This document shows positions 26,465-35,456 of a DNA stretch of 64,000 nucleotides, one piece after another (within the stretch, counting starts at the first letter, position 1; each line of letters opens with the position of its first letter). The stretch comes from an uncultured Roseibium sp. (GTDB taxonomy: Bacteria; Pseudomonadota; Alphaproteobacteria; Rhizobiales; Stappiaceae), in NCBI RefSeq assembly GCF_947499295.1, contig NZ_CANMNP010000009.1, forward strand, positions 62,001 to 126,000. Direction: 5' to 3'. A program made the position numbers and the translations under genes. A model generated the notes under the pieces. That model worked only from the letters and a program-made list of their open reading frames with translations, did not search any database and was not told the DNA's origin.

Positions 26465-27229
26465 TCAGTGATCAGCAATTTCACCCGGCAAACTCAGGTC
26501 GCCAGACGCAATATCAAATACATCAACGACACATAGCAGCGGTGCGTGGATACTCTGATTGACCCTCAACGCCGAGGTGACGCCGTCATACTTCAGTCCA
26601 TCCACGAGCGACGCGTCGCTGAACGCAACATTGATGGTGATTTCCTGCTCGTCCAGAAACGGTGAAAAGCCAGGGCTGTCGATATAGAGCGGGAGGCCCG
26701 GCCAGGTTGCCGGCATTTTCGGACTGGCCCCATCCGGGATGTCCTGTACTGACAAGGCTCCAGGCCCGCAAGCCTCGTTCGCCGTCAGTACAACCCAGTG
26801 CGAATGCCACTTTGCGCCGTCATTGCCGACATCGCCGTCCCCATCTTCGTCAAAGAGCGGTGTGTCGTCGAAATCAGGATGGCTCGTGGCGGCCAGTGCC
26901 AAGATGCCTTTGCCGCCTTCAAAACCCACACTCGCCGGTTCAAGTGACGTCGGCCAGACGTAGGAATGCACTGGTGCGCCGGCCAAATCGCCCTTCTTCT
27001 CAGGCACCGTTGCCCCGGCACTTCCCGCCAGTGTCATGTGAAACGTCACGATACGGCCCTTACGGTGCACATGCGCGGCAAGGATGTCGTAATTTTGGTC
27101 GGCCCCTTCTTTTTCCGGTGACAGGACCGCTTCTTCCTGATTGAGCGCGTGATGGCCGTGGTCCCCGCCGGCAAGAGATGCGGCCGGCACTCCAGCGATC
27201 AAAAGACTTCCAAGGATCTGTTTCAACAT
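26465..27229 (-). CDS. His-rich exported protein with EF-hand-like loop, unknown function
   Basis: I do not recognise the family. The 254-residue product has a signal peptide (MLKQILGSLLIAGVPAASLA) and a mature N-terminus GGDHGHHALN that could bind metal. It continues with scattered His (AAHVHRKGRI, VTFHMTL, KWHSHW) and an EF-hand-like Asp-rich loop at about 127-138 (DEDGDGDVGNDG). Two Cys (154, 233) could form a disulfide. ATG 27229 is chosen; the frame is open to 27259. It is divergent from a MarR regulator across a perfect 13-bp inverted repeat, so it is probably that regulator's target. Metal or calcium binding is inference. Confidence 0.7.
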   Translation of the reverse strand: MLKQILGSLLIAGVPAASLAGGDHGHHALNQEEAVLSPEKEGADQNYDILAAHVHRKGRIVTFHMTLAGSAGATVPEKKGDLAGAPVHSYVWPTSLEPASVGFEGGKGILALAATSHPDFDDTPLFDEDGDGDVGNDGAKWHSHWVVLTANEACGPGALSVQDIPDGASPKMPATWPGLPLYIDSPGFSPFLDEQEITINVAFSDASLVDGLKYDGVTSALRVNQSIHAPLLCVVDVFDIASGDLSLPGEIADH

Positions 27230-27266
27230 TTGCCTATCTCCTTTTCTGAAGGCAGACATTTAATAA

Positions 27267-27307
27267 TAGCGAGTCGAAACTATTGCAAGTTTAATTTCGA
27301 CTCGCTA
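27267..27307. promoter_or_regulatory. 13-bp inverted repeat, likely MarR operator
   Basis: TAGCGAGTCGAAA (27267-27279) and its exact reverse complement TTTCGACTCGCTA (27295-27307) are separated by 15 bp. They lie in the interval between the divergent His-rich gene (start 27229) and MarR gene (start 27319). The right arm ends 11 bp before the MarR ATG. The symmetric placement suggests that both promoters are controlled from here. Each arm could hold one dimer half-site, or the arms could bind two dimers. Confidence 0.75.
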
Positions 27308-27318
27308 CATATGAATTC

Positions 27319-27870
27319 ATGAACGACCTCTCCGAAGCACAACAGATTCGAGACCTGATCGACCGCCTGACCCGGTTGAGCGCCGCTGAAGAGTGGAATG
27401 GACCGTTGAACCCGTCGCAATTTGCTGCGCTCAGCTATCTGGCGCGGGCAAACCGTTATTCGCGCGCGCCTTCACATGTCGCTGATTATCTGGCAACAAC
27501 GCGCGGTACGGCGTCACAGACCCTCAAGGCGCTGGCGCGCAAGAGCCTGATTGACGAAACCCGTTCAGACGCCGACAAGCGCAGCATCCGATATGACGTT
27601 GCACCAGACGGTTTGGACCTTCTAAAGGTCCCGTCCGGTCTGGACGAGGTCATCAACGAATTGCCAAATGAGACATCATTCGTGCTGACGGCCGGGTTGA
27701 AGGCTCTCGTGAACGCAATGCTGCTTCGGCGTGACAACCGATCCTTCGGGCTCTGCCGAACCTGCAAACATCATCAGGGCCGTGAAAAAGGTGGATACTG
27801 CAAACTGCTTGAGGTCGAACTGTCGCCGGTTGAAACCGGTCAGATTTGCCACGAACACGCAGCAACATGA
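27319..27870 (+). CDS. MarR family regulator with C-terminal Cys/His cluster
   Basis: A 183-residue winged-helix regulator. The MarR domain covers about 8-135 (NPSQFAALSYLARANRYSRA, LATTRGTASQTLKALARKSL, wing DKRSIRYD). A C-terminal extension adds C146, C149, H151, H152, C161, C177 and H180, a spacing that suggests a bound zinc or iron-sulfur centre. It is divergent from the His-rich exported protein and followed 9 bp later by a MOSC gene. The cluster suggests control by metal or redox state; this is inference. Confidence 0.85.
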   Translation: MNDLSEAQQIRDLIDRLTRLSAAEEWNGPLNPSQFAALSYLARANRYSRAPSHVADYLATTRGTASQTLKALARKSLIDETRSDADKRSIRYDVAPDGLDLLKVPSGLDEVINELPNETSFVLTAGLKALVNAMLLRRDNRSFGLCRTCKHHQGREKGGYCKLLEVELSPVETGQICHEHAAT

Positions 27871-27879
27871 GGCAACTGC

Positions 27880-28566
27880 ATGACTTTGAAAGCGAAAATC
27901 CTCAGCATTTATACCGGCGAGCCCGAGAAGCTTTGGGAAGACAAGGACCAATCCGCGATTCGTAAGACACTGGTCACCGGTCCGCAAAAGGTCAATCGCG
28001 ATGGCCTCTTATCGGACAGTCAGGCAGACCGCGCTGTTCACGGAGGCCCTGAAAAGGCCCTGCACATCTACCCTTCCGAACACTATTCGTATTGGCGCGA
28101 AGTTTTTCCCGACCGCCAGGATATCTTCAAGCCGGGTGGCTTTGGAGAGAACTTCGCATCGGAAGGGTTTACGGAAGCGGAACTTTGTCTCGGCGACGTA
28201 TTTGCTGCCGGCACCATACGTGTCCAGATCTCCCAGGCCCGGCAACCATGCTGGAAACTCAACATGCATACCGGCAATCCGGCACAGGCCGCACACTTTC
28301 AAAAAACCGCGCGGACTGGATGGTATTTCAGGGTTCTGCAGGAAGGCCATATTGAAGCAGGCGACGAGCTGACACTTGTCGAACGCCCCTGCCCGGAATG
28401 GAACCTGAAGGAAGTGATCCATGCCAGGTTCAGCCCGCGCGTGGATCCGCAGATGGCACGGGCCCTGTCCGAGCTCCCGGAATTGGCCGAACCTTGGCAA
28501 AAGGCGTTTGCCAAAAAGGCCGATCCGGCATTCCAGGAGGATACGTCCCGTCGGCTCAAAGGGTGA
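27880..28566 (+). CDS. MOSC domain-containing protein (YiiM-like)
   Basis: A 228-residue protein with the MOSC beta-barrel, found in molybdenum cofactor sulfurases and in YiiM/YuaD proteins. Family blocks seen are the N-terminal GPQKVNRDGLLSDSQADRAVHGGPEKALH, the GGFGENFASEGF turn, and QISQARQPCWKLN with the conserved Cys. YiiM in E. coli detoxifies N-hydroxylated base analogues with a Mo cofactor, and MoaD/MoaE are encoded in this window. It starts 9 bp after the MarR gene, so it is probably co-transcribed. Confidence 0.9.
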   Translation: MTLKAKILSIYTGEPEKLWEDKDQSAIRKTLVTGPQKVNRDGLLSDSQADRAVHGGPEKALHIYPSEHYSYWREVFPDRQDIFKPGGFGENFASEGFTEAELCLGDVFAAGTIRVQISQARQPCWKLNMHTGNPAQAAHFQKTARTGWYFRVLQEGHIEAGDELTLVERPCPEWNLKEVIHARFSPRVDPQMARALSELPELAEPWQKAFAKKADPAFQEDTSRRLKG

Positions 28567-28591
28567 ACCATTCCCTCACGACAAAGAAAGG

Positions 28592-28933
28592 TCACTTGGG
28601 TTTCAGTGTCATTGCATTTGCCACGGCCAGATCCAGCCAGTCGCGAAGGATGTCATCGGTGGCATCGTCTTCAGCCACAAAGAACAAGCCACTCATTACC
28701 CGTCCACCCTGCACCATTGGTGTTGCACCGGGCAGCGTTTCCGCTGTTCCATGATTGTCTTTCCCGACCCGGAACATGAACCGCCTTTCTCCGTCCTTCG
28801 TGCGATCGGCACCGCACACCATATGTCCGTTGAGTAGGAAGCACATGCCTCCCATCATCTTCTTTTCGGAAAGCCCTCCTCTGCCCTCAAGTGCATCGCG
28901 CAGCCTGTTGTTGAGATCCTCGTCGATTGCCAT
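28592..28933 (-). CDS. TfoX/Sxy N-terminal domain protein
   Basis: A 113-residue protein consisting only of a TfoX N-terminal domain: LNNRLRDALEGRGGLSEKKMMGGMCFLLNGHMVCG and a C-terminal DDATDDILRDWLDLAVANA. TfoX/Sxy regulate competence genes in gammaproteobacteria, but these single-domain proteins are widespread and mostly unstudied. The two-domain regulator function should not be assumed. It is convergent with the MOSC gene. Confidence 0.85.
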   Translation of the reverse strand: MAIDEDLNNRLRDALEGRGGLSEKKMMGGMCFLLNGHMVCGADRTKDGERRFMFRVGKDNHGTAETLPGATPMVQGGRVMSGLFFVAEDDATDDILRDWLDLAVANAMTLKPK

Positions 28934-29258
28934 TGCAGCTCCATCCGTTCTGTCCTGAGCAGTTTTGTACGGACGTCAAAAACAGTCAACCTTTCAGTTG
29001 AGTAATTAAATTCCTCCAGATCGGGTGGAGCCGAACCAGTGGCAGATGGACGTTGACCTTGCGAATTTGCGCTCAATTTCGGTGCCTGAAACAACAAACT
29101 TGGTACGGCAGCCTTGCGCATTCGTTGGTGTTTCTGTATGTACGCGCTCGCGCCTGCACCCCTGGAGGAGGCGCATGTGGATCGATCCCGAACATCTGAA
29201 AGTCTTTTGAAGGCGCCAAGGTTCGCCGATCCGTTCTTAATACACCAAGGAGTTTCCC
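28934..29258. other. Intergenic region upstream of rplY, 325 bp
   Basis: Lies between the divergent TfoX-like and rplY starts and should contain both promoters. I see no tRNA fold, known riboswitch or credible gene. Short frames here lack a ribosome binding site and alphaproteobacterial codon habits. A clean AAGGAG ribosome binding site precedes the rplY ATG. Confidence 0.45.
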
Positions 29259-29894
29259 ATGGCTTCCAGCTATGAGCTGAAGGCGTCGGCACGGGACCGG
29301 GTGGGCAAGGGGGCCGCACGGGCACTGCGTCGCGAAGGCCTTCTCCCCGCCGTTATCTACGGCGACAAGAAACCGGCACTGCCGATCACCATTCCGGTGA
29401 AAGAGACAACCATTACCCTGCACAAGGGTGGCTTTACCGCACAGATCGGCACGATCGACATCGACGGTGAAAAGCATCAGGTTATCGCCAAGGACTTTCA
29501 GCTGCACCCGGTGCGCGATGACGTCCTGCATGTCGACTTCCTGCGTGTTGCCAAAGGTGCAACGCTCACGGTCGAGATTCCTGTCCAGTTCATCAATGAA
29601 GAAGACTGCCCGGGCCTGAAAAAAGGCGGCGTCCTCAACATTGTCCGTCACACGGTCGAAATGAACGTGCCTGCGGACAGCATTCCTGAAGCACTGGTTC
29701 TGGATCTTGCCAAAGCTCAGCCAGGCGACAGCCTGCACATTTCCGCAGTCGATCTGCCGAAAGGCGCTGAGCCGACCATCACCGACCGCGACTTCACCAT
29801 CGCAACGATTGCGGCTCCGGCCGGCATGAAAGAAACCGACGAAGGTGAAGAAGCAGAAGCCGCTGAAGAAGGCAACGAAGAAGCAAGCGAATAA
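29259..29894 (+). CDS. rplY: 50S ribosomal protein L25 (CTC/TL5 long form)
   Basis: Binds 5S rRNA in the large ribosomal subunit. The 211-residue protein has the N-terminal L25 domain (about 1-95: [35 protein letters not shown]) and the C-terminal TL5 beta domain (about 100-185: [20 protein letters not shown]), ending in an acidic Glu-rich tail. The long form with acidic tail is the alphaproteobacterial type. A strong AAGGAG precedes the ATG. It is followed by a terminator and then pth. Confidence 0.96.
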   Translation: MASSYELKASARDRVGKGAARALRREGLLPAVIYGDKKPALPITIPVKETTITLHKGGFTAQIGTIDIDGEKHQVIAKDFQLHPVRDDVLHVDFLRVAKGATLTVEIPVQFINEEDCPGLKKGGVLNIVRHTVEMNVPADSIPEALVLDLAKAQPGDSLHISAVDLPKGAEPTITDRDFTIATIAAPAGMKETDEGEEAEAAEEGNEEASE

Positions 29895-29918
29895 GCTTCA
29901 CTTCTGTTACAACAACAA

Positions 29919-29937
29919 GGAGGCGGCCACCGCCTCC
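29919..29937 (+). other. Hairpin after rplY
   Basis: GGAGGCGG (29919-29926) pairs exactly with CCGCCTCC (29930-29937) across a 3-base loop, 25 bp after the rplY stop. There is no T tract. It may protect the 3' end or slow polymerase ahead of the true terminator at 29982. Confidence 0.5.
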
Positions 29938-29981
29938 TGCCTCGGCACTCCATCACGGAGCTGGCTCGGGGACGACTTCAG

Positions 29982-30004
29982 AGCAGCCGATTGGGCTGCT
30001 TTTT
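29982..30004 (+). terminator. Rho-independent terminator between rplY and pth
   Basis: A 7-bp stem AGCAGCC (29982-29988) with GGCTGCT (29994-30000), a 5-base loop and five T residues. It lies about 90 bp beyond rplY and 31 bp before pth, so pth may depend on readthrough or its own promoter. Confidence 0.85.
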
Positions 30005-30034
30005 CGTTTCAACAACAGACGTGAAGGGCACACT

Positions 30035-30778
30035 ATGAAGCTGATCGTCGGTCTCGGTAATCCAGGTGCGAAATACGCTGGAAACCGACACAACATTGGT
30101 TTCATGGCCCTGGATGAAATCCACCGGAGCCATTCTGCTTTTCAGCCTTGGCGCGCCAGGTTCCAGGGCCAGGTTTCTGAAGGACGCCTCGGCACGGATA
30201 AGGTCCTCCTGTTAAAGCCATCTACCTACATGAACGAAAGCGGCCGTTCAGTGGGTGAAGCTATGCGCTTTTACAAGCTTCAGCCTGAGGACCTTGCTGT
30301 CCTCTACGATGAACTTGACCTGCCACCTGCCAAATTCCGCATGAAAAAGGGCGGTGGTCACGGTGGCCACAATGGATTGCGCTCCATCTCTGCCCATATC
30401 GGGCCGGACTACCGGCGTCTTCGCCTCGGCATCGGTCACCCCGGCGACAAGAAATTGGTTTCGAACTATGTTCTCGGCGACTTTGCAAAGTCAGATCAGG
30501 ACTGGCTGGTTCCGCTCTTCGATGAAATCGCAAGACATGCCGACTTGCTTGCGGCTGGACAGGACAGTCAATTCGCCAACAAGCTGACGCTTGCACTTGA
30601 ACCGCAAAAGACCCAGCGAAAAGGCAAACCTGAAGACGCAAGCGAGCGTCCCGGCGGGCCGGCTGCAAAGCCAAAGGGACAAAGCCACATTCGGCAGGCA
30701 CGTCAGCCCAAGCCTATGAAGATGCCCAAGTCCGGGCCGATGTCCGACATGCTGAAAAAGCTGTTCGGCAACGACTGA
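30035..30778 (+). CDS. pth: Peptidyl-tRNA hydrolase
   Basis: Recycles peptidyl-tRNA released from stalled ribosomes. Family blocks are present: [21 protein letters not shown] with the catalytic His, [30 protein letters not shown] and [10 protein letters not shown]. The enzyme core ends near residue 190; a basic, Lys/Gln/Pro-rich tail of about 55 residues follows and is longer than in E. coli Pth (194 residues), as often seen in alphaproteobacteria. rplY-pth-ychF is a conserved order, here interrupted by an RNase T2 gene. Confidence 0.95.
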   Translation: MKLIVGLGNPGAKYAGNRHNIGFMALDEIHRSHSAFQPWRARFQGQVSEGRLGTDKVLLLKPSTYMNESGRSVGEAMRFYKLQPEDLAVLYDELDLPPAKFRMKKGGGHGGHNGLRSISAHIGPDYRRLRLGIGHPGDKKLVSNYVLGDFAKSDQDWLVPLFDEIARHADLLAAGQDSQFANKLTLALEPQKTQRKGKPEDASERPGGPAAKPKGQSHIRQARQPKPMKMPKSGPMSDMLKKLFGND

Positions 30779-30961
30779 CCCTGGCTGCAGCGAATGCTGC
30801 GGATCGTCAGCGGCGACGCAAAAACCGCGCGATAGGCAAACAGGATCCGTGCCCACGTCATAAGAACGACACGGTGACACCGCAAGATTTAGACCTTTCC
30901 CCGGGACGAAACTGCGCGTATTTGCTCGCTATGTCCGTCCAGTGTTTCTGGGAGGTAGGCA

Positions 30962-31981
30962 ATGCGTTTACTAACAGTTCTGATCGCAGGCAGCTTTATG
31001 GTGACGACACCGGCAGCTGCATTCAAGAAGCTGGATGGCTATTTCATCGCCTTCGAGACCTGCGAGGCCTACCACAGCAAAAACAGGCTGACCAATCCGG
31101 GAGACATCACCACATCGCCAAGTGTGGCCTATAAGATGCTCGGACTGAACAAGGAAGGCGGAGACTATTTCCAGGTTCAGATGGACGACGCACCCGTATC
31201 AAACGCCAGGTGGGTTAGCACGGACTGCGGCGTTCACGTGGTCGAGGCCGACACCCGGACGCGTGGCACCGGATCAGACGGTTCGAATGATGTCATCGAA
31301 CAGGAGGGCACGGAATCCGTCGACAACCTTCTGACGCTTTCCTGGCAGCCTGCATATTGTGAAATCCGTCCCGGCAAGAAGGAATGCCGCGACCTGAACG
31401 ATGGCCTCCTTCCTCACACGACTCGTCAACTTTCCATCCACGGCCTGTGGCCACAGCCAAAGGACAACATTTACTGCGGGGTGCCGGCCACCATCATAGA
31501 CCTGGACAAGCCCGACACCTGGGACCGTCTTCCGGCCCCGGCAATCGACACCGAAACCGCTGATGCCTTGCGGGCTGCCATGCCGGGATATGCCAGTTTC
31601 CTGCACCATCATGAATGGATAAAACACGGCACCTGTTTCCTGGGCGAAGATGGCGCGGATGAATATTACGACGACACGCTGTACCTGACGGAACTCGTCA
31701 ACCAATCCGCTGTCGGAGACTTGTTCTTCAACAACGTCGGTGCCGAAATCACTGGTGCCGAAATCCGTGCCGCTTTTGACGCTTCGTTTGGACAAGGCAC
31801 AGGAGACAGGGTCCTGATCAAGTGTACCAACGACGGCAGCCGGACCTTGATCAACGAGATCTGGCTCGGCATGAAAGGCAAGATAACTCGGGAGAGCGAC
31901 CTGGGTGAGCTGATGCTGGCTGCGGACACCGTTGCAATGGGCTGCAGTCGCGGCACCGTCGACATGACGGGTCTGCAATAA
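30962..31981 (+). CDS. Exported ribonuclease T2 with N-terminal extra domain
   Basis: Secreted or periplasmic endoribonuclease (339 residues) that cleaves RNA through 2',3'-cyclic phosphates. A signal peptide ends near AAA20. The RNase T2 domain runs from about 120 to 335 with both catalytic segments intact: SIHGLWPQ (H160) and HEWIKHGTC (E218, H222). Residues 21-115 form an additional Cys-containing domain (FETCEAYHSK, STDCGVHVVEA) not needed for catalysis; I do not recognise it. The gene separates pth from ychF and has its own GGGAGG-type ribosome binding site. A role in nutrient RNA scavenging is inference. Confidence 0.9.
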   Translation: MRLLTVLIAGSFMVTTPAAAFKKLDGYFIAFETCEAYHSKNRLTNPGDITTSPSVAYKMLGLNKEGGDYFQVQMDDAPVSNARWVSTDCGVHVVEADTRTRGTGSDGSNDVIEQEGTESVDNLLTLSWQPAYCEIRPGKKECRDLNDGLLPHTTRQLSIHGLWPQPKDNIYCGVPATIIDLDKPDTWDRLPAPAIDTETADALRAAMPGYASFLHHHEWIKHGTCFLGEDGADEYYDDTLYLTELVNQSAVGDLFFNNVGAEITGAEIRAAFDASFGQGTGDRVLIKCTNDGSRTLINEIWLGMKGKITRESDLGELMLAADTVAMGCSRGTVDMTGLQ

Positions 31982-32094
31982 CATACAGGTACACGCTTCC
32001 TTTTCCGCACCGAGCGCTCAAAGTCTTGACCTGCCGCCAAGGCTCGGGCATGTAGCCCGGCAACAGTTTCAGACCAAACCGAAAGCGAACTCCC

Positions 32095-33195
32095 ATGGGT
32101 TTCCAGTGCGGCATTGTCGGACTGCCGAATGTCGGCAAGTCCACGCTCTTCAACGCGCTCACGAAAACAGCCGCGGCCCAGGCCGCCAACTATCCCTTCT
32201 GCACCATTGAGCCGAATACGGGTGAAGTTGCCGTTCCCGACCCGCGCCTCTATGCGATCCGAGAAATAGCGGAGTCAAAAGAGGTCATACCGACCCGTAT
32301 TACCTTCGTCGACATTGCCGGTCTTGTGCGTGGAGCTTCAAAGGGCGAAGGACTTGGCAACCAGTTTCTGGCCAATATCCGCGAAGTCGATGCAATCGCG
32401 CATGTACTGCGTTGTTTCGAAGACGATGACATCACCCATGTCGACGGTGCGATTGATCCGCTTGCAGATGCTGAAACGGTGGAAACCGAGCTCATGGTCG
32501 CGGATATGGAAAGTCTTGAGCGCCGCATAGCGCCTTTGAAGAAAAAGGCGACAGGCGGCGACAAGGAATCAAAAATCGTTTTGCCGATCATGGAGGCAGC
32601 CCTTGTCTTGTTGCAGGACGGCAAACCGGCTCGCATGCTGGAAACTGCCGACGCTGAAGAAGCCCGGCTCTTGAAGGGACTGAACCTTCTGACCTCAAAG
32701 CCAGTTCTTTATGTCTGCAACGTTGATGAAGCTTCAGCAGCAACAGGGAACGCGTTTACCGAAAAGGTCATGGCGAGAGCCAAGGAAGAAGGCGCTGTCG
32801 CCGTGGTGATATCAGCGGCAATCGAAGCTGAAATTTCCCAACTCGACAATGAGGAGCAGGACGAGTTTCTGGAAACCATCGGGCTTGAAGAACCTGGCCT
32901 CGATCGCATGATCCGTGCAGGCTACGACCTGCTCGGTCTGATCACCTATTTTACCGCCGGCCCCAAGGAAACCCGCGCCTGGACAATAACGGAAGGCACA
33001 AAGGCCCCCGGCGCTGCCGGTGTCATTCATACGGATTTTGAACGCGGCTTCATTCGCGCCCAAACAATTGCCTATGATGACTATGTGTCTCTCGGCGGTG
33101 AAAACCCTGCCAAGGAGGCCGGCAAGGCACGGGATGAAGGCAAGGAGTATATCGTCAAGGATGGCGATGTACTGCTCTTCAAGTTCAACACCTGA
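32095..33195 (+). CDS. ychF: Redox-regulated ATPase YchF (Obg-like GTPase fold)
   Basis: P-loop protein of the OLA1/YchF group that hydrolyses ATP and associates with ribosomes. At 366 residues it is full length: G1 GLPNVGKSTLFNALTKT, G3 DIAGLVRGASKGEGLGNQFL, the altered NVDE in place of NKxD that explains ATP preference, and the C-terminal TGS domain (LITYFTAGPKETRAWTITEG). It follows RNase T2 by 113 bp. Confidence 0.96.
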   Translation: MGFQCGIVGLPNVGKSTLFNALTKTAAAQAANYPFCTIEPNTGEVAVPDPRLYAIREIAESKEVIPTRITFVDIAGLVRGASKGEGLGNQFLANIREVDAIAHVLRCFEDDDITHVDGAIDPLADAETVETELMVADMESLERRIAPLKKKATGGDKESKIVLPIMEAALVLLQDGKPARMLETADAEEARLLKGLNLLTSKPVLYVCNVDEASAATGNAFTEKVMARAKEEGAVAVVISAAIEAEISQLDNEEQDEFLETIGLEEPGLDRMIRAGYDLLGLITYFTAGPKETRAWTITEGTKAPGAAGVIHTDFERGFIRAQTIAYDDYVSLGGENPAKEAGKARDEGKEYIVKDGDVLLFKFNT

Positions 33196-33301
33196 GGGTG
33201 CCGCGATCGGTTGAAACGGGCGCTTTGGCCTCGGAAACCTAAGATAAACACTGTTGCCTTATGCTCCTCCTAAATCAAAGGCCGGAGCAGGGGGCTGCAG
33301 G

Positions 33302-34567
33302 GTGGCGACAAATGAATTGAGAACCCGCAAGATTGTTGCGGGCACCGTCGGTAATACCCTGGAATGGTATGACTTTGCGGTTTATGGCTATTTGGCCCCG
33401 ATTATCGCACAACAGTTCTTTCCAAGTAACAGCCCGACCGTCAGCCTGATCAGCACATTTGGCGTGTTTGCGGCGGGATTTCTGATGCGCCCGATCGGCA
33501 GCCTGCTGCTCGGGCACATCGCTGACAAGCTGGGCCGCAGCAAAGCGCTTTTGCTCTCCGTTACACTCATGGCTATCCCGACAACACTGATCGCCTTTCT
33601 GCCAACTTACGAACAGATCGGGATCGCCGCACCGGTCATTCTAACGCTGTTGAGGCTTCTGCAGGGTTTATCGGTTGGCGGTGAATATACAGGCTCATCG
33701 GTTTATCTTTACGAAATCTCACCTCAGTCGAAGCGCTGCTTCATCGTCTCTTGGGCCCTTGTCGGGGCGACCTTCGGCGTGTTGCTGGGATCAGGGGTTG
33801 CCGCTCTGGCCACAAGCTTGATCCCGACGGATGATCTCAGTATTTGGGGCTGGCGGATTCCCTTCGCCTTCGGACTGCTCGTCGGACTGACCGGCTTCCT
33901 GATCCGCAGTGGCAACAAGTCAGATGATACCGATATGCCCCCCTCGCCTCACAACCCTGTCAACGTTCCGGTCAGTGAGGTTTTGCGCAACCACAGACCC
34001 GCGTTGTTGCGCACCATTGCCTGCAACATCCTGAACGGTGTGGGATTTTACCTGACCTTCGTCTATCTGACGTCCTATCTGGTCACTTACGTGAAGTTTT
34101 CCGAAAGTCAGGCTCTGACAATCAACACCAGCGTCATGATCGTTTTCATGTTCCTGGTTCCGGTCCTTGGATACCTTGCAGACAAGTTCAATCGCAGATG
34201 GCTGATGCTGATCGGATCTGGCGGCATCACGATCTTCGGTCTGCCCCTGTTCTGGCTGATCCATCATCATGACACCTACCTGGTGGTGCTGGGACAACTC
34301 GGTCTTGCCGTCATTCTGGCAAGTTTCTTTGCACCGCTCATGGCCACGATGATTTCCCAGTTTCCGCGTTCCGTCCGCGTCACGGGATATTCGCTGGGTT
34401 ACAACATTCCCCTGGCCATTTTCGGCGGCACCGCGCCACTTGTTGCAACCTTCCTGATCGAAAGATCACACCTGCAGATCGCACCCGCATTCTACTTGGT
34501 TGCAGCCGGCATTTTGACTTTCATAGTGGTGTGGCACATGCCGGACACGGTACAAGACGACGATTGA
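33302..34567 (+). CDS. MFS transporter, metabolite:H+ symporter (MHS/ProP-like) family
   Basis: Twelve-helix importer of 421 residues from GTG 33302, which has a G-rich site upstream; an earlier TTG at 33254 is possible. MHS hallmarks are clear: TVGNTLEWYDFAVYGYLAP at the start, FLMRPIGSLLLGHIADKLGR (motif A region) and LLRLLQGLSVGGEYTGSSVYL in helix 4. Relatives carry proline, betaine, shikimate, citrate or dicarboxylates. The next gene encodes an FAH-type hydrolase, so an aromatic or keto acid substrate is possible but unproved. Confidence 0.88.
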   Translation: MATNELRTRKIVAGTVGNTLEWYDFAVYGYLAPIIAQQFFPSNSPTVSLISTFGVFAAGFLMRPIGSLLLGHIADKLGRSKALLLSVTLMAIPTTLIAFLPTYEQIGIAAPVILTLLRLLQGLSVGGEYTGSSVYLYEISPQSKRCFIVSWALVGATFGVLLGSGVAALATSLIPTDDLSIWGWRIPFAFGLLVGLTGFLIRSGNKSDDTDMPPSPHNPVNVPVSEVLRNHRPALLRTIACNILNGVGFYLTFVYLTSYLVTYVKFSESQALTINTSVMIVFMFLVPVLGYLADKFNRRWLMLIGSGGITIFGLPLFWLIHHHDTYLVVLGQLGLAVILASFFAPLMATMISQFPRSVRVTGYSLGYNIPLAIFGGTAPLVATFLIERSHLQIAPAFYLVAAGILTFIVVWHMPDTVQDDD

Positions 34568-34709
34568 TCCGTAATACGGACAGTTGCATACCTGGACGAA
34601 AGCAATCAGACGCCGGTAACAAACAGGTCGACGTCGCAGGGGCTGCTCGACAGCTGACATACGATGCGGCAAAAAGCACGGTAATCACCAATCTGGAGAC
34701 CTTCGCCCC

Positions 34710-35393
34710 ATGCAAACGGTGTTTCCCGCTCCGCAGCCGTCCATATTGCCCATTTGCGATAGCAAGCTTGGGTTTCCAGTCCGCAGGGTCTATTGCGTGG
34801 GCCGCAACTACGCAGCGCACGCGGTTGAGATGGGGCATGATCCTGACAAGGAACCGCCGTTCTTTTTCCAGAAAAACCCGGATGATCTCGACCCCTCCGG
34901 AACGTTTCCTTATCCCTCGCTCAGCCAGGATGTTCATCACGAGGTGGAACTGGGGGTGATGCTGAAATCGGGTCACGGAAGCATAAAGCCCGAAAACGCA
35001 CTTCAACACGTCTATGGATATGCGGTGGCCCTCGATATGACCCGGCGGGATTTGCAAGGCGCTGCCAAGGAAGCCGGTCGTCCATGGGAAGCCGGAAAGG
35101 CTTTTGAACGATCAGCCCCTGTCGGCAGGGTCGTACCGGCTGCCGATTGCGGTTTTCTGAGAAGTGGCAAGATTTCTCTCGCAGTCAATGGTGGCATTCG
35201 CCAAGATGGTGATCTCAACCAGATGATCTGGAAAGTCCCCGAAATCATTGCAAAACTGTCCGACCTTTTCCAGCTGGGCGCTGGAGACGTCATCTTGACG
35301 GGAACACCTGCAGGTGTCGGGCCGGTGTCCAAAGGTGACGTGCTCCTGGCGACCATAGAAGGGTTGCCCGAACTGACGGTCGAGATTGGCTAG
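34710..35393 (+). CDS. Fumarylacetoacetate hydrolase (FAH) family protein, fumarylpyruvate hydrolase-like
   Basis: A 227-residue metal-dependent hydrolase or decarboxylase of the FAH fold. The metal ligands are visible in HHEVELGVM (the E-x-E pair) and the Asp of YAVALDMTRRDLQ, with VGRNYAAHAVEMGHD at the N-terminus and LTGTPAGVGPVSKGD at the C-terminus. The pattern resembles fumarylpyruvate hydrolases and the FAHD1 (acylpyruvase) group. It is the last intact gene before a decayed region. A 6-bp hairpin (35399-35416) follows the stop. Confidence 0.9.
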   Translation: MQTVFPAPQPSILPICDSKLGFPVRRVYCVGRNYAAHAVEMGHDPDKEPPFFFQKNPDDLDPSGTFPYPSLSQDVHHEVELGVMLKSGHGSIKPENALQHVYGYAVALDMTRRDLQGAAKEAGRPWEAGKAFERSAPVGRVVPAADCGFLRSGKISLAVNGGIRQDGDLNQMIWKVPEIIAKLSDLFQLGAGDVILTGTPAGVGPVSKGDVLLATIEGLPELTVEIG

Positions 35394-35456
35394 CAGTCTG
35401 GCATGCCGGTATGCCAACTCATCTGCAAGCAGGATGTCAGTGTTTTGGTCTTCCGT

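Noticed and set aside
29025..29210. 61-codon frame upstream of rplY
   Set aside because: It lacks a ribosome binding site and ATG start, and its composition is unlike neighbouring genes.
28934..29258. tRNA or small structured RNA before rplY
   Set aside because: No cloverleaf, TTCGA-type loop or conserved ribosomal leader could be recognised.
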